Assembly: GCA_965644295.1 (NCBI GenBank)
Contig: CBFFRP010000370.1
Location: forward strand, 1 to 64,000
Source: Paraphysomonas bandaiensis
Taxonomy: Eukaryota > Chrysophyceae
Length of the DNA stretch: 64,000 nt
Direction of reading: 5' to 3'
This document shows, one piece after another, positions 25,705 to 37,808 of the stretch (positions are counted from its first letter, which is position 1; each line of letters opens with the position of its first letter). The notes beneath the pieces were generated by a model, which was not told the DNA's origin, did no database searches, and was given only the letters and a program-made list of their open reading frames with translations. Position numbers and translations under genes: made by a program.

Positions 25705-27240
25705 CGTAATTTTTTTTGTCTACATGAAATGTTCCACATACTGTCATTATAGAATTTAGTACGCACTCATGTTTTTTGTTATTAAAGCTGAACGCTATTG
25801 TTGTGATACTTGTGCAACGTTCATCTTCTCGGCATTATTTGTGTAATGGAGACAAATGAACTAGCTAGCGTCTGGGTGTAACTAAACTGCCTTAAATTGT
25901 ATAGTGTCATATAAGATGGGATATGATCGTTGACATGACGAATAATAAAATACGAACAAAATAATAAATGTTAAAAAGGGCGAAAAGATATATATTGGGA
26001 GAACAGTTTATTGTGGTATATTATGGAAGTCATTCAATACTTTCACACTTTCACTACAAGTGACTAGACCAATATATGTTCTGACTGCGTATGAGTTGAA
26101 AGTGCTAGTTCTCAGTGCAACATCGTGTGTCACTTCCATATATATCTACGACAACTAGTTGTATCCAAGTCTCGTGAACAAGTGATGCAGCAGACGAATC
26201 ATAGATGGGTCCATATCAGTATCGTTTTACCATATAACCCCTCATATACCACGACATTGACGTGGGTATACATACACCCCACAGTATCTCTGATACCCGT
26301 GATATTCGCACTTGAGTGGTTCACGGGATCGCCATTACGATTCCTCATCACTACACCGTCAGTAGGAATATGCTACATGGCCCCTATATGTGGGTATACA
26401 GTGCATCAGACTGACAGTTGATTACTGGATAATATCTGATGTTAATGTTATGCACTGAGGTACAAATCCAATAGGCTGTATCTCTAGTGTGCATTATAAC
26501 TGATTCCATACAGGTTTTCTGATCTCATATCCAATGCAATGGATATGCAGCCAGCCAGATCTCATAGATACATACATGCATACATACATACATGCATACA
26601 TACATACATACATACATACATACATACATACATACATACATACATACATACATACATACATACATACATACATACATACATACATACATACATACATACA
26701 TACATACATACATACATACATACATGCATACATACATACATACATACATACATACATACATACATACATACATACATACATACATACATACATACATACA
26801 TACATACATACATACATACATACATACATACATACATACATACATACATACATACATACATACATACATACATACATACATACATACATACATACATACA
26901 TACATGCATACATACATACATACATACATACATACATACATACATACATACATGCATACATACATACATACATACATACATACATACATACATACATACA
27001 TACATACATACATACATACATACATACATACATACATACATACATACATACATACATACATACATACATACATACATACATACATACATACATACATACA
27101 TACATACATACATACATACATACATACATACATACATACATACATACATACATACATACGTTCATACATATATGCAGTATACAGCAGTATATTTCTATAT
27201 GGGAGTCACTCACTAACACTCTTAAGTAACAGTAACTATC
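25705..27240. other. intergenic with a CATA array next to the downstream start
   Basis: No gene seen at 25705-26560. From 26567 to 27160 it is the tetranucleotide array, followed by 80 bp of leader before the ATG at 27241. Confidence 0.6.
26567..27160. repeat. (CATA)n tetranucleotide array, ~590 bp
   Basis: About 148 copies with at least five single-base CATG variants near its left edge and at about 26725, 26905 and 26953, so it is older or less homogenised than the others. It ends 80 bp before the predicted start of the methyltransferase gene. Confidence 0.97.
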
Positions 27241-30200
27241 ATGTACCATTATCACGACAAACGTTCATTATCCCGTCTTGATGGCGGCTCATCTATTGGT
27301 GGTTTATCACATATCAGCATAGATAAAGAGGATCACAGTTACAGTTACAGTGCTATGGATATGGACGGGGCGGGTGATCTGAAACAAAGACTCGACGAAC
27401 TTGAACAGATAACAATGTCATTCCTCGCAGAAAGACCATTAGAACTCACACAATCATCTGATTGTTTTGCTGATATTGATCCAAATAATACACAAGAATT
27501 TGAAATGTTTATATCTGAATTTAGTCATCATGATGTGATGTGTTTGGATGTTATGTGCATTCCTGATAGCTCCAGTGAATCAGATATACGACCGTCTCGT
27601 ATATATGCGAATAAGATGGATCATGAACCACTCGTAGCTACTTTGCGGCCGAAATCAGTGGATATTAACAACCCCGGTAATACAAGTTTCCGAGATCATA
27701 CCAATGCGTCTGGATATACCACTCCCTACCAACCGTCGTACTTTAACGGTGAGTACGAATTTGCTATCACGGCAGCCCATGGCATATCACCCGGTGGGTA
27801 TATTTTGTCGGTTACTAATACTGGCACGCATACACAGTCAGTGCGGGTACACCTTAGTATTAGGCCTTATGTAAATGCAATGCCGGTGCAAAATGGAGAG
27901 ACAGTTATAAAACGCGATGTTCGGTGCGAGTTTACCTACTTCAGATACGTGCTTAAGGAACCCAGTCATATGATTAGCATACGGGTTAAGCCACTGGGAG
28001 GTAATTGTACTATTATTGTCATCACTTTAGCCTTGCCATTACACATGCCCATATTACACGAATGACTGTTATACAATTTCACGATGTACAATGTACTATA
28101 GTGTAATGCATCGTGAAATTATTTAAGTGCATTTAATTATATTGAATATCTGGGTAAAGTTGTAAAACGCTTAATCTAGTTTAGTCTAAGCTAAGTTTTT
28201 TGTTAGACACTGGCAGCGCTAACTGTGACCCGGATTTATACGTGTCAAATAAATATTCTGGCCTGGTGTGCGTTGATACAGAGACGTACCTATGGAGGAG
28301 CACCAAGATTGGGGAAGATCAGGTGTTTTGTTTTGATGTGTGTGTAATGAGATTCTCGTCACAGTTTCTGTAGATTGACATCCATCCTACTCGCGATATC
28401 CTCTCTGGTCGCGGATCGGTCTACATAATTGGCGTCATGGGAGGCAAGGAAAAAACTACCGACTTTTCACTTACCGTGTCCTCGTGTGCCCCTGAAAATT
28501 TAATTGTTTGCTCACTGGACCGTAGCCCTACTGAAATTACAGTGTGGCGAGACAAATATCAGTACTTCGCTTTACCAGTAGACGCCAGTAAACAGGGAAA
28601 AGTAAGTTACTAAAATGTGTTTGGTTTTCCCTTAGATACATGTAATTAAAATATATTTTGCAGATCATAATGAAGCTCACTCCAATCGGTTCATGTGAGG
28701 GAGAGCCTATTGAAACAGGAAGTGAGCCGGAAATTGAGCAACAATTCGGGAGAGGAGTGTACACTGAAGACACTTTGGTTTCCACTGGTCTTTTTGCATC
28801 TTCTGACAGCTTAAGCGAGGGGGGAATTACAATGGCGCAAGCGATATCTAATCAAGTAGCTGAGTTAATTACTCCTAATTTATTGGATGACGTTTTGCTC
28901 TGATAGTTATCTGATATACCGGAGAAAAGCTCTGAGACCTGTGATTTAACGATTCGCAGCGTACCAGCATCTGTTTCTAAAGACACTGGCGTGTTTCCTG
29001 TGGTTTTACTGTCGTCAAGCTGCATGTTCCCCACCGTAAATACGGCAACCTGGAGGGTACGCATATTATGAACTATATGTGGAAATTGTTGGATACAAAT
29101 ATGCATTTATTCATTTATACTCACAGTGTCCATCGTTTTTTCTTTCTCTGTATTTTGGTCATGGTTATGGTGTTGGTACTGATGACACTATGTCTTTATA
29201 CTCACTCAGGCGTCTGCTCTTTCTGGCAACACTACGGTATACATCGAAACTGACGAGTGGAAATACTCGGATTCCGGCATGTGCTACTTCTCTATTATTG
29301 GTGTGACGCCCCCAGGACTATGTTCCCACCCTCAGCTTAGTATACAGTGCACTCTTACCTTCGAAGAGAGGTCCTTCCTGCCATTAGTTATATTGCTGCA
29401 ATACTTAGTCCTTTTTGTATCTATATATAAATATATTTTGTGATGAAATTCGTTCCAATTTCAACACAGCCGAAAGTTTTTCTGACGAGTGTATGCTGGA
29501 TAGGTTAGATGATGAGGAATTGGATGATGAAATGAAATATCGTTACCAGGTAGTAATACGATTGCCTAACGGTGTGTGGTTGGGATAACTCTGTTTTGTT
29601 AGTTGTACAAGGAGATATTTGCGGGAATTGACGGAAATAACATATCGCAGCGAGAAAGGTACAATCGTATTCACATATCCTTATCTCCATTGTTCTGTCT
29701 CTTTTATATCGTCGTATCGTAACAAGTCGCACCGTTTTTTTACAGATCCAAAATTTCGTCGGGAGATATTCAAGCTCTCACATACGGAGAGATTGAATTG
29801 CCAGCATTCACAAAGCTCCTTGATGCCGCTGGTGCTCGGGATGGACATCTATTTGTAGATTTGGTACGTCAGCAGTCGTGCATTATGACTTAGAACTATT
29901 GGTATTTATTATTGTTGTGTACGAGCCTGTTTTTTATGCCCACTGGTGCTGTTTGTGATATTAGATGCGAGTGTATGCTATTGACGTTATAATAAATGAA
30001 TTGACGGTGGACGGTAGGGTGGTGGTGTAGGCAAAACCCTAGTGGCTGCTGCATTTTCAGGAATCAAATTCTTACGGTGCATCGGTATGTATCGTGGCAA
30101 TAGTAATTGTGTGACGGTGTTTGTTGAGGGTTGAGTGTAGTGGTTAATGTAACTATTGGAGTGTGTTTCCATGGTGTTTTGGTGTCATATTTTCTTGTAG

Positions 30201-30888
30201 GGGTTGAAATCCTTCCTGGGTTATGTGAGGCGGCTAGAACTGTTATACAGAACACTAAAGATATTGTGAACATGGCGTCTAAAAAAGGTTTGAATATGAT
30301 TATGAACATGTTTATTTCGCCTTAACTGGCCATTGTGAATTGGTATATGTGTGGTTTTGGTAGAGTACTGTGAATTGCCTTGGTACCTATTGATAGCCGA
30401 TTTGCAGGATCGGAAACCCCGCGTTCTAACACGTACATAGCCTCTCTTGCTCCGAACTTTCCGCTGTTGGAGATTTGGTGAGTTGCGGTGTCGGTGTCGT
30501 GATGCGGTTGATTGATTTTGACGTCATGTATTAATACAGGGAAGGAGATGCCAGTGATGACACATCTCTCGGCATGACGGGTTGGACTGATGCAGACATT
30601 GTGTATGTATCATCAATATGCTTTCCCGATCCACTTTTGCAGGTATATTGTAACGTAAAGACATATTTCATCAATATGCTTGAAGTGAGATTATATATTT
30701 GTCCTCACTGTGTGATTCAGAAACTTGCAACGTTGGGGAGAGCACTGAAGCCTGGATCGAAGTTCATAACTCTCAAACTACCGGAGAATTACTCCCAGCA
30801 TTATGACATTACCCACCAAGGCTGGTATAAAATGAGTTGGGGACGAGTGCTGGTGTACGTGTTGACGAGAAACACAGTAGCAGCATGA
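27241..30888 (+). CDS. PPC-like beta domains fused to a DOT1-like SAM methyltransferase
   Basis: Fourteen exons in phase: 27241-28000, 28207-28322, 28374-28601, 28664-28855, 28907-29056, 29210-29370, 29477-29549, 29603-29658, 29746-29863, 30018-30084, 30201-30287, 30408-30477, 30540-30642 and 30721-30888; 782 residues. The N-terminal half holds two or three beta-sandwich units like bacterial pre-peptidase C-terminal domains (DPDLYVSNKYSG, then YLWRSTK, then GSVYIIGVMGG). The C-terminal half is a class I methyltransferase close to DOT1: HLFVDLGGGVGKTLVAAAF is motif I, IGVEILPGLCEAA motif II, and LEIWEGDAS with WTDADIVYVSSICFPDPLL the D/N-rich motif before the LKPGSKFITLK strand. Such enzymes methylate histone H3 Lys79 or other proteins. 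The weakest junction is 29370/29477 (phase fits, donor GTCC is poor); if wrong, these are two genes. Confidence 0.72.
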
Positions 30889-31320
30889 TTTATAGGTCAA
30901 TAGTTGTTTGTTTAGTTTGTGATTTGTATTTTCGTCACTTTGCTGGTTAATCCAATGAGGAATGAAAGTAAGTTATATTCTTGTCAAAATATTTAACAAT
31001 CCTGCCCTTCGAAAGTTTAATTGGAACTAACATTTCATTGATTACGCGTCAAACATCACATTGTATTTAACGTATTCTACAGTACTATCTTAGAGAAACA
31101 TACGTATTCCAACAGGATTGGTTTTAACCACACTCACCATCACAGCACAAAAAACACTGTTGTTATGTACGGAAAAAACGTAACAGTCAATTCGGACTGG
31201 ACTCAAAAGAAGTATGTGAATTCATATGACAGCAGCGGACAACACTCCCAGTGACCTAATCACAGGGCAAAATGATGTGCAGGTAACTTCATTATATCCG
31301 ACTCATTCTTATACTTAAAG
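30889..31320. other. intergenic with one dispersed-repeat copy
   Basis: No gene seen. It contains, at 31057-31114, a 58-bp segment that matches 61219-61276 at 53 of 58 positions. Confidence 0.5.
31057..31114 (+). repeat. dispersed 58-bp repeat, copy A
   Basis: Matches 61219-61276 at 53 of 58 bases by direct comparison (shared core TTGTATTTAACGTATT and CATACGTATTCCAACA). It lies just upstream of the piggyBac-like relic and may be part of an old transposon flank. Confidence 0.7.
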
Positions 31321-32350
31321 ATGTCTCCAAAGGAGAGCAGATCCAATACAAAAGAGCGCATAGAGAAGGCTGCACAACGAGCCTAAATAGGGGCTGAGTC
31401 GAAGAAGGTTCAAAAACAGTGGAAGCGGATTGGTTTGAGACATGAATCGTTTCATTTGCCAGATTCAGACCTTCGCAGTCAATATCCAACGTTAGAGCTG
31501 CGAAGGCTAACGCTCCTGAGCATATTTCTTTAGTTTATTACACCTGCACTTGTCACGACAATTGCCCGAGATATAGATCCTGAGCACCTCGTTTTCAACA
31601 AAGGAAACTCTGTGCTGTTCACTGTGAGTAAGATATAACAAGATGCGTGCTATTTGGATTCGTATGTATGGCGAACAATTCGTGTTTACTGGTGTCCAGA
31701 AGAAGGTCCGTCCACTGTGTTCAGGACTGGAATAATACCGAAAAGAGTTCAGAAGAAATTATCCTACGATTACGTCGTTTGGCATACTATTTGCGAAACA
31801 TTCACTGCCAACTTTACGTTTGACAAGCTCTACTCTGAAGATTGAAGTTTAAGAGTATTCGTTGAGGGATTATTAATCCGAAGCAATTCCTGCGTTGACA
31901 CGATTGGTGCAGCACGGAGTTGATATGTGGGGAAAATGGAAGGGGTATAGAACAAAAGAAAGAAGCAAATAGTTGTGCACGCTCATAGGAAAGATGGGAA
32001 GCAACACACAGTATTAAGTAATGCCTACACGAGGCGGACAACCAAGGTCTCGACATCATATATGTATTCCTGTGATTGATGACTATTACAAGCTGTTTTA
32101 TGCCTATGACAAATACAACAAGCAAATCAAACAGAGGGTATGACCACACAGGGATGGTGGCAATGGGCGTTTGGGTGAGGCGGGAGAGCATAATTCGTTT
32201 ATGTTTGGTTGTATAATAGAAAACACTGTCAACGCATATCGTCATATAATGAATGTCGATTCCGAAGATTTTGAGTACTTTGGTTATTGTCAAACTCTAG
32301 CAAACGATTTGTATGTGTATGCAAGCACACTCTCTGATAGTACTATTTAG
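31321..32350 (+). pseudogene. decayed piggyBac-like (DDE_Tnp_1_7 type) transposase
   Basis: One frame from ATG 31321 to TGA 31845 is coding-like but broken by TAA, TAG and TAA (after 21, 70 and 106 sense codons). A second segment, 32021-32350, reads VIDDYYKLFYAYDKYNKQIK, an in-frame TGA, then an acidic/Asn segment with CIIENTVNAYRHIM. The pattern of a conserved Asp-Tyr-Asn-type motif, a D/K helix and then NTVNAY recalls the C-terminal part of piggyBac/IS4-type transposases (DxYN, then NAY). The middle is lost or frameshifted. It is certainly a dead coding sequence; the family is moderately supported. Confidence 0.5.
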
Positions 32351-34169
32351 AAGAGTAATACAATAAATTTAATAGATTTGAACGTAAATATATTACTTCT
32401 TATAAGTGTGGTTACTGACTGTGGTTAATGAGTGTGGTTAAGACCAGATGATGGAAATAAAACAATTGAACTTTGCCCATTCCGATAGCATACCCTAGTG
32501 AAGTGCTAGTGTTGACTAAGCTAAGTAACGTATAGATTGTTAATAAAAATCTTAGCGTCTTCTTTGTTATTAGCACTAAAAAAGCTCTAGCTAGATCTAC
32601 ACTATACTTGGATAGCCTATATGAGATTACGAGAAACCCGGGGATTCTTGTCTTTTATAATAAGGAACAAATGCAACAATTGTTCTTCGTAGGTGTAGTG
32701 TACAACTACAAACGTTTCCTAAAGAATAGGAAAAATCTTAAGAAATATAATGACTTGTAGTATATATTATTATATATGATAGAAAACAAGACACTAAAGC
32801 CTACGACTCATTACTTCTCATTTACTAAATAAGTTTGTTAGCCTCTGACTGACTCAGAATATCCAGCATAGATGCTTTGATTTTTTAAAGTAAAATAACA
32901 TATGAACTAGTAGGCCATGCAATAAATAAAGACAAAGTAATTCAGCCGCGCTATCCAATTTTTTGTTAGCTATCCTGCTCCACATCAAGTTTATATTCTA
33001 CGACGTCATAGTTTAGCTGTATCTAGTTACGTTTACGCACTCTCTTGTTGTCTGCGTCGAAAATGGCCAATTACTAAGAGTTAAAGCATGTAAACGTTTA
33101 AAGGATATACTTTATAATATAAAATATATATAAAAGGAAACAAGAAGCCAGTGCGACACATCACCAACATTATTCGGACTTCCTGATAAGAGCAGATGGA
33201 ATTGCCGTCCACACTGTCACGTTTACTACGATGGTATAAACTCGGGCAACAATGTCGAGGTATTACTTCAAGAAACAGAAGGACAGTCATTGGAAGTCGC
33301 AGTTAAAAATAATTGTGGAGAAGTGAAGTCCTATATGTGTGTCCTGTATGTGTATAGTGTATGTGTGTCCTGTATATGTGTACTGTATAAGATACAATCG
33401 TATGTGAAGAACTAACTCATTCTCTTCTTTGGATCGCCTTGTAAGTGTTGTCTTCGTCTCTATCAAGTACTGCCAAGTAGTACCAGGACTCAGAGGCTTC
33501 TACGTGCTCCCATGAGCGGCATGGACGATCAACAAGCCGTCAAAACATTAATCAAGCTTGATGTTTATATCACTATCATTGACTATTCTTCTTATGTTCA
33601 TTGTGGTAATTGATTTCATATGATCTACTTGTATGTTATGGTCATGCTTAGCTTCATAGTGTGGGTATCGGCAGTCAGCATCTTAGTTTTCGGAAATATA
33701 TGGAGGCAAAAATACTCCACGTTACTGAGATATAACTACGGCTGGAATACAGATAATTGTTGTCTCAATATATGAGGCATTTTTGAACAAAAATATACGA
33801 AGGATACCTATACGCTGTGATCCCCTTGTATTTTTCTCTTTTGTCCCTTGTCTGTACTCCGGCTCCAAAAATAATTTTGCTACAAAAAATATTGTTTTGT
33901 CTCACTATAATTACAAAGTGGCCTGGCAAAAAAGACTAGTTTCAGCAAAAATGTCTTCCTGACATATGAAAAGCAAGAATTGGAAATAGTATAGAAGGAC
34001 AAAAAAAGACAGAAATTCAATCCACCATCATCACATTCAAACCTCATTCATTTGCACCACCAACACTCTTACGAACCAACACAACTTCATACCAACACAA
34101 CCAACTTCATACATACAAGCATAGTCTAGTACAGTGAGAAGAATCATCATTAATAAAACACTATAAAAT
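32351..34169. other. intergenic, no gene seen
   Basis: A 1.8-kb AT-rich spacer. The only structure I see is a short TGTGTCCTGTATGTG-type repetition at 33335-33385 and a Thr/His-coding CA-rich stretch just before the ankyrin gene. A short CATACATAC lies about 60 bp before its ATG. Confidence 0.5.
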
Positions 34170-35642
34170 ATGGGGAAAAAATCTAAATCAAAAACTAAAA
34201 AACCCAAACTTATAAAAATTAATCATGAGTTCTTTAAAGCTGCTGAATGTGGGGATACCATCACAGTACAAGCACATATTCATGCTGGAACTGATATAGA
34301 AGCTCATGATGAACATGGTATAACTGTTTTGATTTGTGCTGCTAAAAATGGCCATCATAATATTGTAGAAATGCTTATTCAAGCTGGTGTTAGTGTAGAT
34401 GCTCATAGTAAAGATAAGAAGACTGCCTTAATGGTTGCTACCCAATACGGACATATTGAAACAACGCAAGCACTTCTTGATGCTGGTGCTAGTACAGAAG
34501 CTCAGAATAATCATGGATGGACTGCCTTAATGTTTGCTGCCCGATATAACCACTTAGATATTCTACAACTTCTTCTAGAAAGATCCAACTTAGAAGCTCG
34601 AGAAGAAACTAGCCTTTACCCCTTTGGTGGTATGACCGCATTAATGATTGCTTCCCGATGGGGTCATACAGAAACAGTGAGACTACTTCTACAAGCTGGA
34701 GCAGATATAGAGGCTAGAGACAACAAGGAAAGATTTGCTTTAAGCTATGCTGCCGAACGTGGTCATACAGAAACTGTCTTGGCTTTGCTTAAAGCTGGTG
34801 CTGATATAGATGCTCGAGACAGATGTTATTACAACGAAACCCCTTTAATAATTGCAATCCAAAAGGGACACGTTGATACAGCGAAAGCACTTCTTGCTGC
34901 TGGGGCTAATATAGAAGCTCAAGGCAACGAATTCAGCCAGGGAGTAAATGCGTTAAGGTGTGCAGCTGGCGCTGGCCATCTAGATATTGTACAAGCTCTT
35001 CTTGAGAAAAATGCCCAGATTGAAGCTCTCAGTAAATCTGGTCACAGTGCGTTGATGTTAGCTGCTAGTCGTGGCCATCTCAATGTAGTGCGAGCGCTTC
35101 TTAAGGCAGGAGCTAACGTAGAAACTCAAGGAGGAGCTAACTTTACTGCCTTGATGGAGGCTGCGGGAGAAGGTCACTTCGAGATAGTCGATGCTCTTTT
35201 GAAAGCTGGGGCTGACGTAAATGCTCAAACGACCTATGGTTGGACATCTTTAATGTCTGCGGTAATTCATGGCCACACTAAGACTGTACAGATACTTCTT
35301 GCCGCTGGTGCTGATGTAGAGGCTCAAGATCAGACTGAGCAGATGACTCCTTTGATGTTAGCCGTCAGCAATGGCAACAGTGCATCAATTGTACAAGCAC
35401 TTCTACAGGCCGGGGCTCGACTGGAAACTCAAAATAAATATGGTCAAACTCCCTTGATGCTAGCCCAACGTGCGGGACCGACTAAGATAATACCGCTAGG
35501 CGAGGGAATAGGAATGGCGTTCCCAAGAAAAGAATCTACAGCAATTTTGGATGCTCTTCTTCATGCCCAAGCTAATCCAGCTTCTAGCGCCACTTCTAGG
35601 CCTGCGACAAGTAAAGAGGAATATATGTGCACTATAAGTTAA
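34170..35642 (+). CDS. intronless ankyrin-repeat protein, 490 aa
   Basis: A very basic N-terminus (MGKKSKSKTKKPK) is followed by about 12-13 ankyrin repeats of ~33 residues with the classic TALMxAxxxGHxxxVxxLLxAGAxxEA pattern (for example TALMVATQYGHIETTQALL). Loops are strongly Ala/Gly/Glu. A short repeat-free tail follows. Ankyrin repeats bind other proteins; no catalytic domain is present. It has no intron although its neighbours are intron-rich, and decayed bacterial respiratory genes lie only 0.35 kb downstream. I therefore suspect transfer from an intracellular bacterium, many of which carry such genes. A native intronless or retrocopied gene remains possible. Confidence 0.9.
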   Translation: MGKKSKSKTKKPKLIKINHEFFKAAECGDTITVQAHIHAGTDIEAHDEHGITVLICAAKNGHHNIVEMLIQAGVSVDAHSKDKKTALMVATQYGHIETTQALLDAGASTEAQNNHGWTALMFAARYNHLDILQLLLERSNLEAREETSLYPFGGMTALMIASRWGHTETVRLLLQAGADIEARDNKERFALSYAAERGHTETVLALLKAGADIDARDRCYYNETPLIIAIQKGHVDTAKALLAAGANIEAQGNEFSQGVNALRCAAGAGHLDIVQALLEKNAQIEALSKSGHSALMLAASRGHLNVVRALLKAGANVETQGGANFTALMEAAGEGHFEIVDALLKAGADVNAQTTYGWTSLMSAVIHGHTKTVQILLAAGADVEAQDQTEQMTPLMLAVSNGNSASIVQALLQAGARLETQNKYGQTPLMLAQRAGPTKIIPLGEGIGMAFPRKESTAILDALLHAQANPASSATSRPATSKEEYMCTIS

Positions 35643-35708
35643 TAAGATAGGAAAAAATTGGGGTTTCGCTGTCTTTGTGTGTGGAATGATAAGTGACTAC
35701 GCTTAAAC

Positions 35709-35840
35709 CTACGATCCTGAAATAGCTTTAATGATTTTCGTTGCCTTTTCATGAGACACCTCGCCTTCTTGTCCCTTCTCATATAACTCATCAAATCTAA
35801 CTAAAAAATGATCATACTGACGGTAACTTAGAACTTAGCG
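35709..35840 (-). pseudogene. fragment of an unrecognised, probably bacterial, gene (C-terminal end)
   Basis: A clean ~40-codon tail on the minus strand (HFLVRFDELYEKGQEGEVSH, then ATKIIKAISGS and TAG) with a stop just upstream in the same frame. It has coding character but no domain I know. It lies between the ankyrin gene and the nuo remnants and looks like part of the same captured block. Confidence 0.35.
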
Positions 35841-35988
35841 ATGTGCTAATAACATCTTGCTCACTTCGGGACACCTTACCTAAGCAAAACATCACAGCCC
35901 CAGCTAAGAAAAGTGCTTTGAAAAAGCTCTATCAAGAGCTCTATCAATAGGAAAAAGAGAAAGAATATAGACCAGCAATCGTATCAAG

Positions 35989-36440
35989 ATGCGAAAGACA
36001 ATAATATACATCGCAGTTAAGATGAGATGGAAGGGGCTTCAGACAACATGGCAGCATCTGATGGGTTCTTGCTTAAGGATCCCTTCTTCGGAGCAGTCGA
36101 TACCTGGTTCTAACAGATTCTGCGGCATTCATGCTTTAAGAAGAGACAAGCACAGGCAAGAACTTTGTATCGCCTGTATATTATGTGAAGCTGTATGCCC
36201 TGCAGTCGCTATCACTGTTGAATCCCAGGAAAGAGAAGACGGATCTCGAGACGCTGTTCTTTATGGAATTGATCTTTTTAAAATTAAAGTTGCCCTGTTG
36301 ATGCTATTGTGCAAACAAAACGTGCTGCTTTTGTCCTTGATAAGCGAGATACCACATCTTAGACAGACCCCTGATTTTAGCTCTTGGTGATCGTTACAAG
36401 CAAGAAGTTCAAGAAGATAGAAAGGAGGTCGTCCGTGTGC
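35989..36440 (+). pseudogene. nuoI: decayed nuoI (complex I 2x4Fe-4S subunit)
   Basis: The frame from 35989 reads [20 protein letters not shown], then [13 protein letters not shown], which is the first ferredoxin-type cluster motif CxxCxxxC...CP of NuoI/NDUFS8, followed by EREDGSR and GIDLFK. The second cluster motif is deleted. A different frame then gives [20 protein letters not shown], and further on [14 protein letters not shown], both matching the C-terminal part of bacterial NuoI. So deletion and frameshifts have killed it. A functional eukaryotic copy would be longer, intact and carry a targeting peptide. Confidence 0.8.
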
Positions 36441-36456
36441 AGAGCACGTCTTGCTT

Positions 36457-36812
36457 TTATTAGAAGCGCTCAGTGTGTGCTCTTCTATGCTAATGCGTTA
36501 TCAGCCCAACCCAGTGAAGTCAGTTTTTTTCTCATGGCGGTGTTTGTCTTAACAGCAAGTGTTTGGTTCGGCTTGCAGACACATAGTCTGGAAAAAAAAG
36601 CAAGTGGTGATAGCCTCAAGCTCCAGCGTTCTTGATCTAAGTTCTTTATACGCTCGCGACCAGAGTGTTGGCATACTTTAGTGTTGTCAAAGCGTTCCAA
36701 TGAAAGACCAAGCAAGTTCTTTAAAGAATATGCGATTCCTATAGAAATTTCAGGCGTTATTTTACTGCTAGCAATTTGAGTGGTCGTCCTTTCGAAGCAC
36801 CCAGTAAAAAAA
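36457..36812 (+). pseudogene. nuoJ: decayed nuoJ (complex I membrane subunit, ND6 type)
   Basis: Right after the nuoI remnant, one frame gives MLMRYQPNPVKSVFF and, after a shift at a T run near 36525, LMAVFVLTASVWFGLQ. This is the NPVxSVxFL first-helix pattern of NuoJ. After a deletion the C-terminal helix is readable at about 36684-36800 (FFKEYAIPIEISGVILLLAI, then an in-frame TGA, then VVVLSK), which fits the family end. Confidence 0.65.
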
Positions 36813-36912
36813 GAAGTTTGCACAGAGTCTACAGTAGAGGCGGATCAATAAGTAAAAAAAATAGCCTTACGCTTGTGACTCATGTAGATAGAAACTTTGT
36901 GCACACCTAGTA

Positions 36913-37035
36913 GCAAGCGCTCTTTCTTTACTAGGCGTGATAGTGGTGATGCTAATGCTCTCTAGCCTTCTATTTCTCGTAATGTCTCTAGAGTTGGTGC
37001 TTTTAGTCAGCGCACTTTTTTTTAATTTTATTTAA
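36913..37035 (+). pseudogene. nuoK: decayed nuoK (complex I subunit, ND4L type), N-terminal piece
   Basis: A 40-codon frame ends in TAA: ALSLLGVIVVMLMLSSLLFL, then VMSLELVLLVSALFF. The motif LMSxELxLLxxxxxF is typical of the second helix of NuoK/ND4L. It follows nuoI and nuoJ remnants in the order found in bacterial nuo operons, which strengthens a call that would be weak alone. Confidence 0.55.
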
Positions 37036-37800
37036 TAATAATTCCAATACCAATAATAATTATCAAATTTATTGCAATATATTGATATATTGATATATAT
37101 TGGGCGCTAAGAAGAAGATATGAGCTCAATCGGTAGTAACTAGTTAGTTGAGGTTACAACCTAATGAAGCTGTGACAGGGAATTTGATTCTATGATATGT
37201 TTCGTTGAAAACGTACTTTATGTGCCACACCAAACTCATATTTGTTGTTGCCTTTTTGTTAAATACTTAATACTACACAATCAGATTAGCTCGTAAAACA
37301 TTTCTACATAAATACTGTATAAAACCCTAGTTTTCCCCAAAATTTCGTAAAATTTCACGTTTACAAATGTTACTTAATAAAACCAGAGGAATGAATCAGA
37401 GCAAAACATGTCATGAGCAGAGAATCAATCCACTGAACTATACTGTCAAAGTAATAATAGCAAAGTAGTTTTTGACTGGCCCTGCTTTACATACATTTAT
37501 CGGCACTTTATGGTAGATATATACATATATACTATGTGTTCTGTATCTAAATATGTTATATTCTACATTCATAGATCAGTATGATTAGTACTCAGGAATG
37601 TGCTGTCTAGAGTAGCAATCTACTGAGGATGGATAACAGGGGCTGGTAACAAGTAATGATACATAACAATTGCGGGGACATATTTGATTTATGGCCATTA
37701 ATTTTGAAGGAATAATATTGATGGATAGCATTGGGCACCCATTAATGGGACATTAACGGCTACCAGTCTATCTACTAAAGGTTATCACATCAGTCTAATA
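37036..37800. other. intergenic, no gene seen
   Basis: AT-rich, with several near-palindromic TATTGATATATTGATATAT-like stretches at 37070-37100. No coding exon recognised. Confidence 0.5.
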
Positions 37801-37808
37801 GTAGATTG

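Noticed and set aside
35989-37035. Functional complex I genes or a simple mitochondrial (NUMT) insertion
   Set aside because: Frames are broken and the second Fe-S motif is missing. nuoI, nuoJ and nuoK in a row is a bacterial order; a NUMT is not fully excluded but is less likely.
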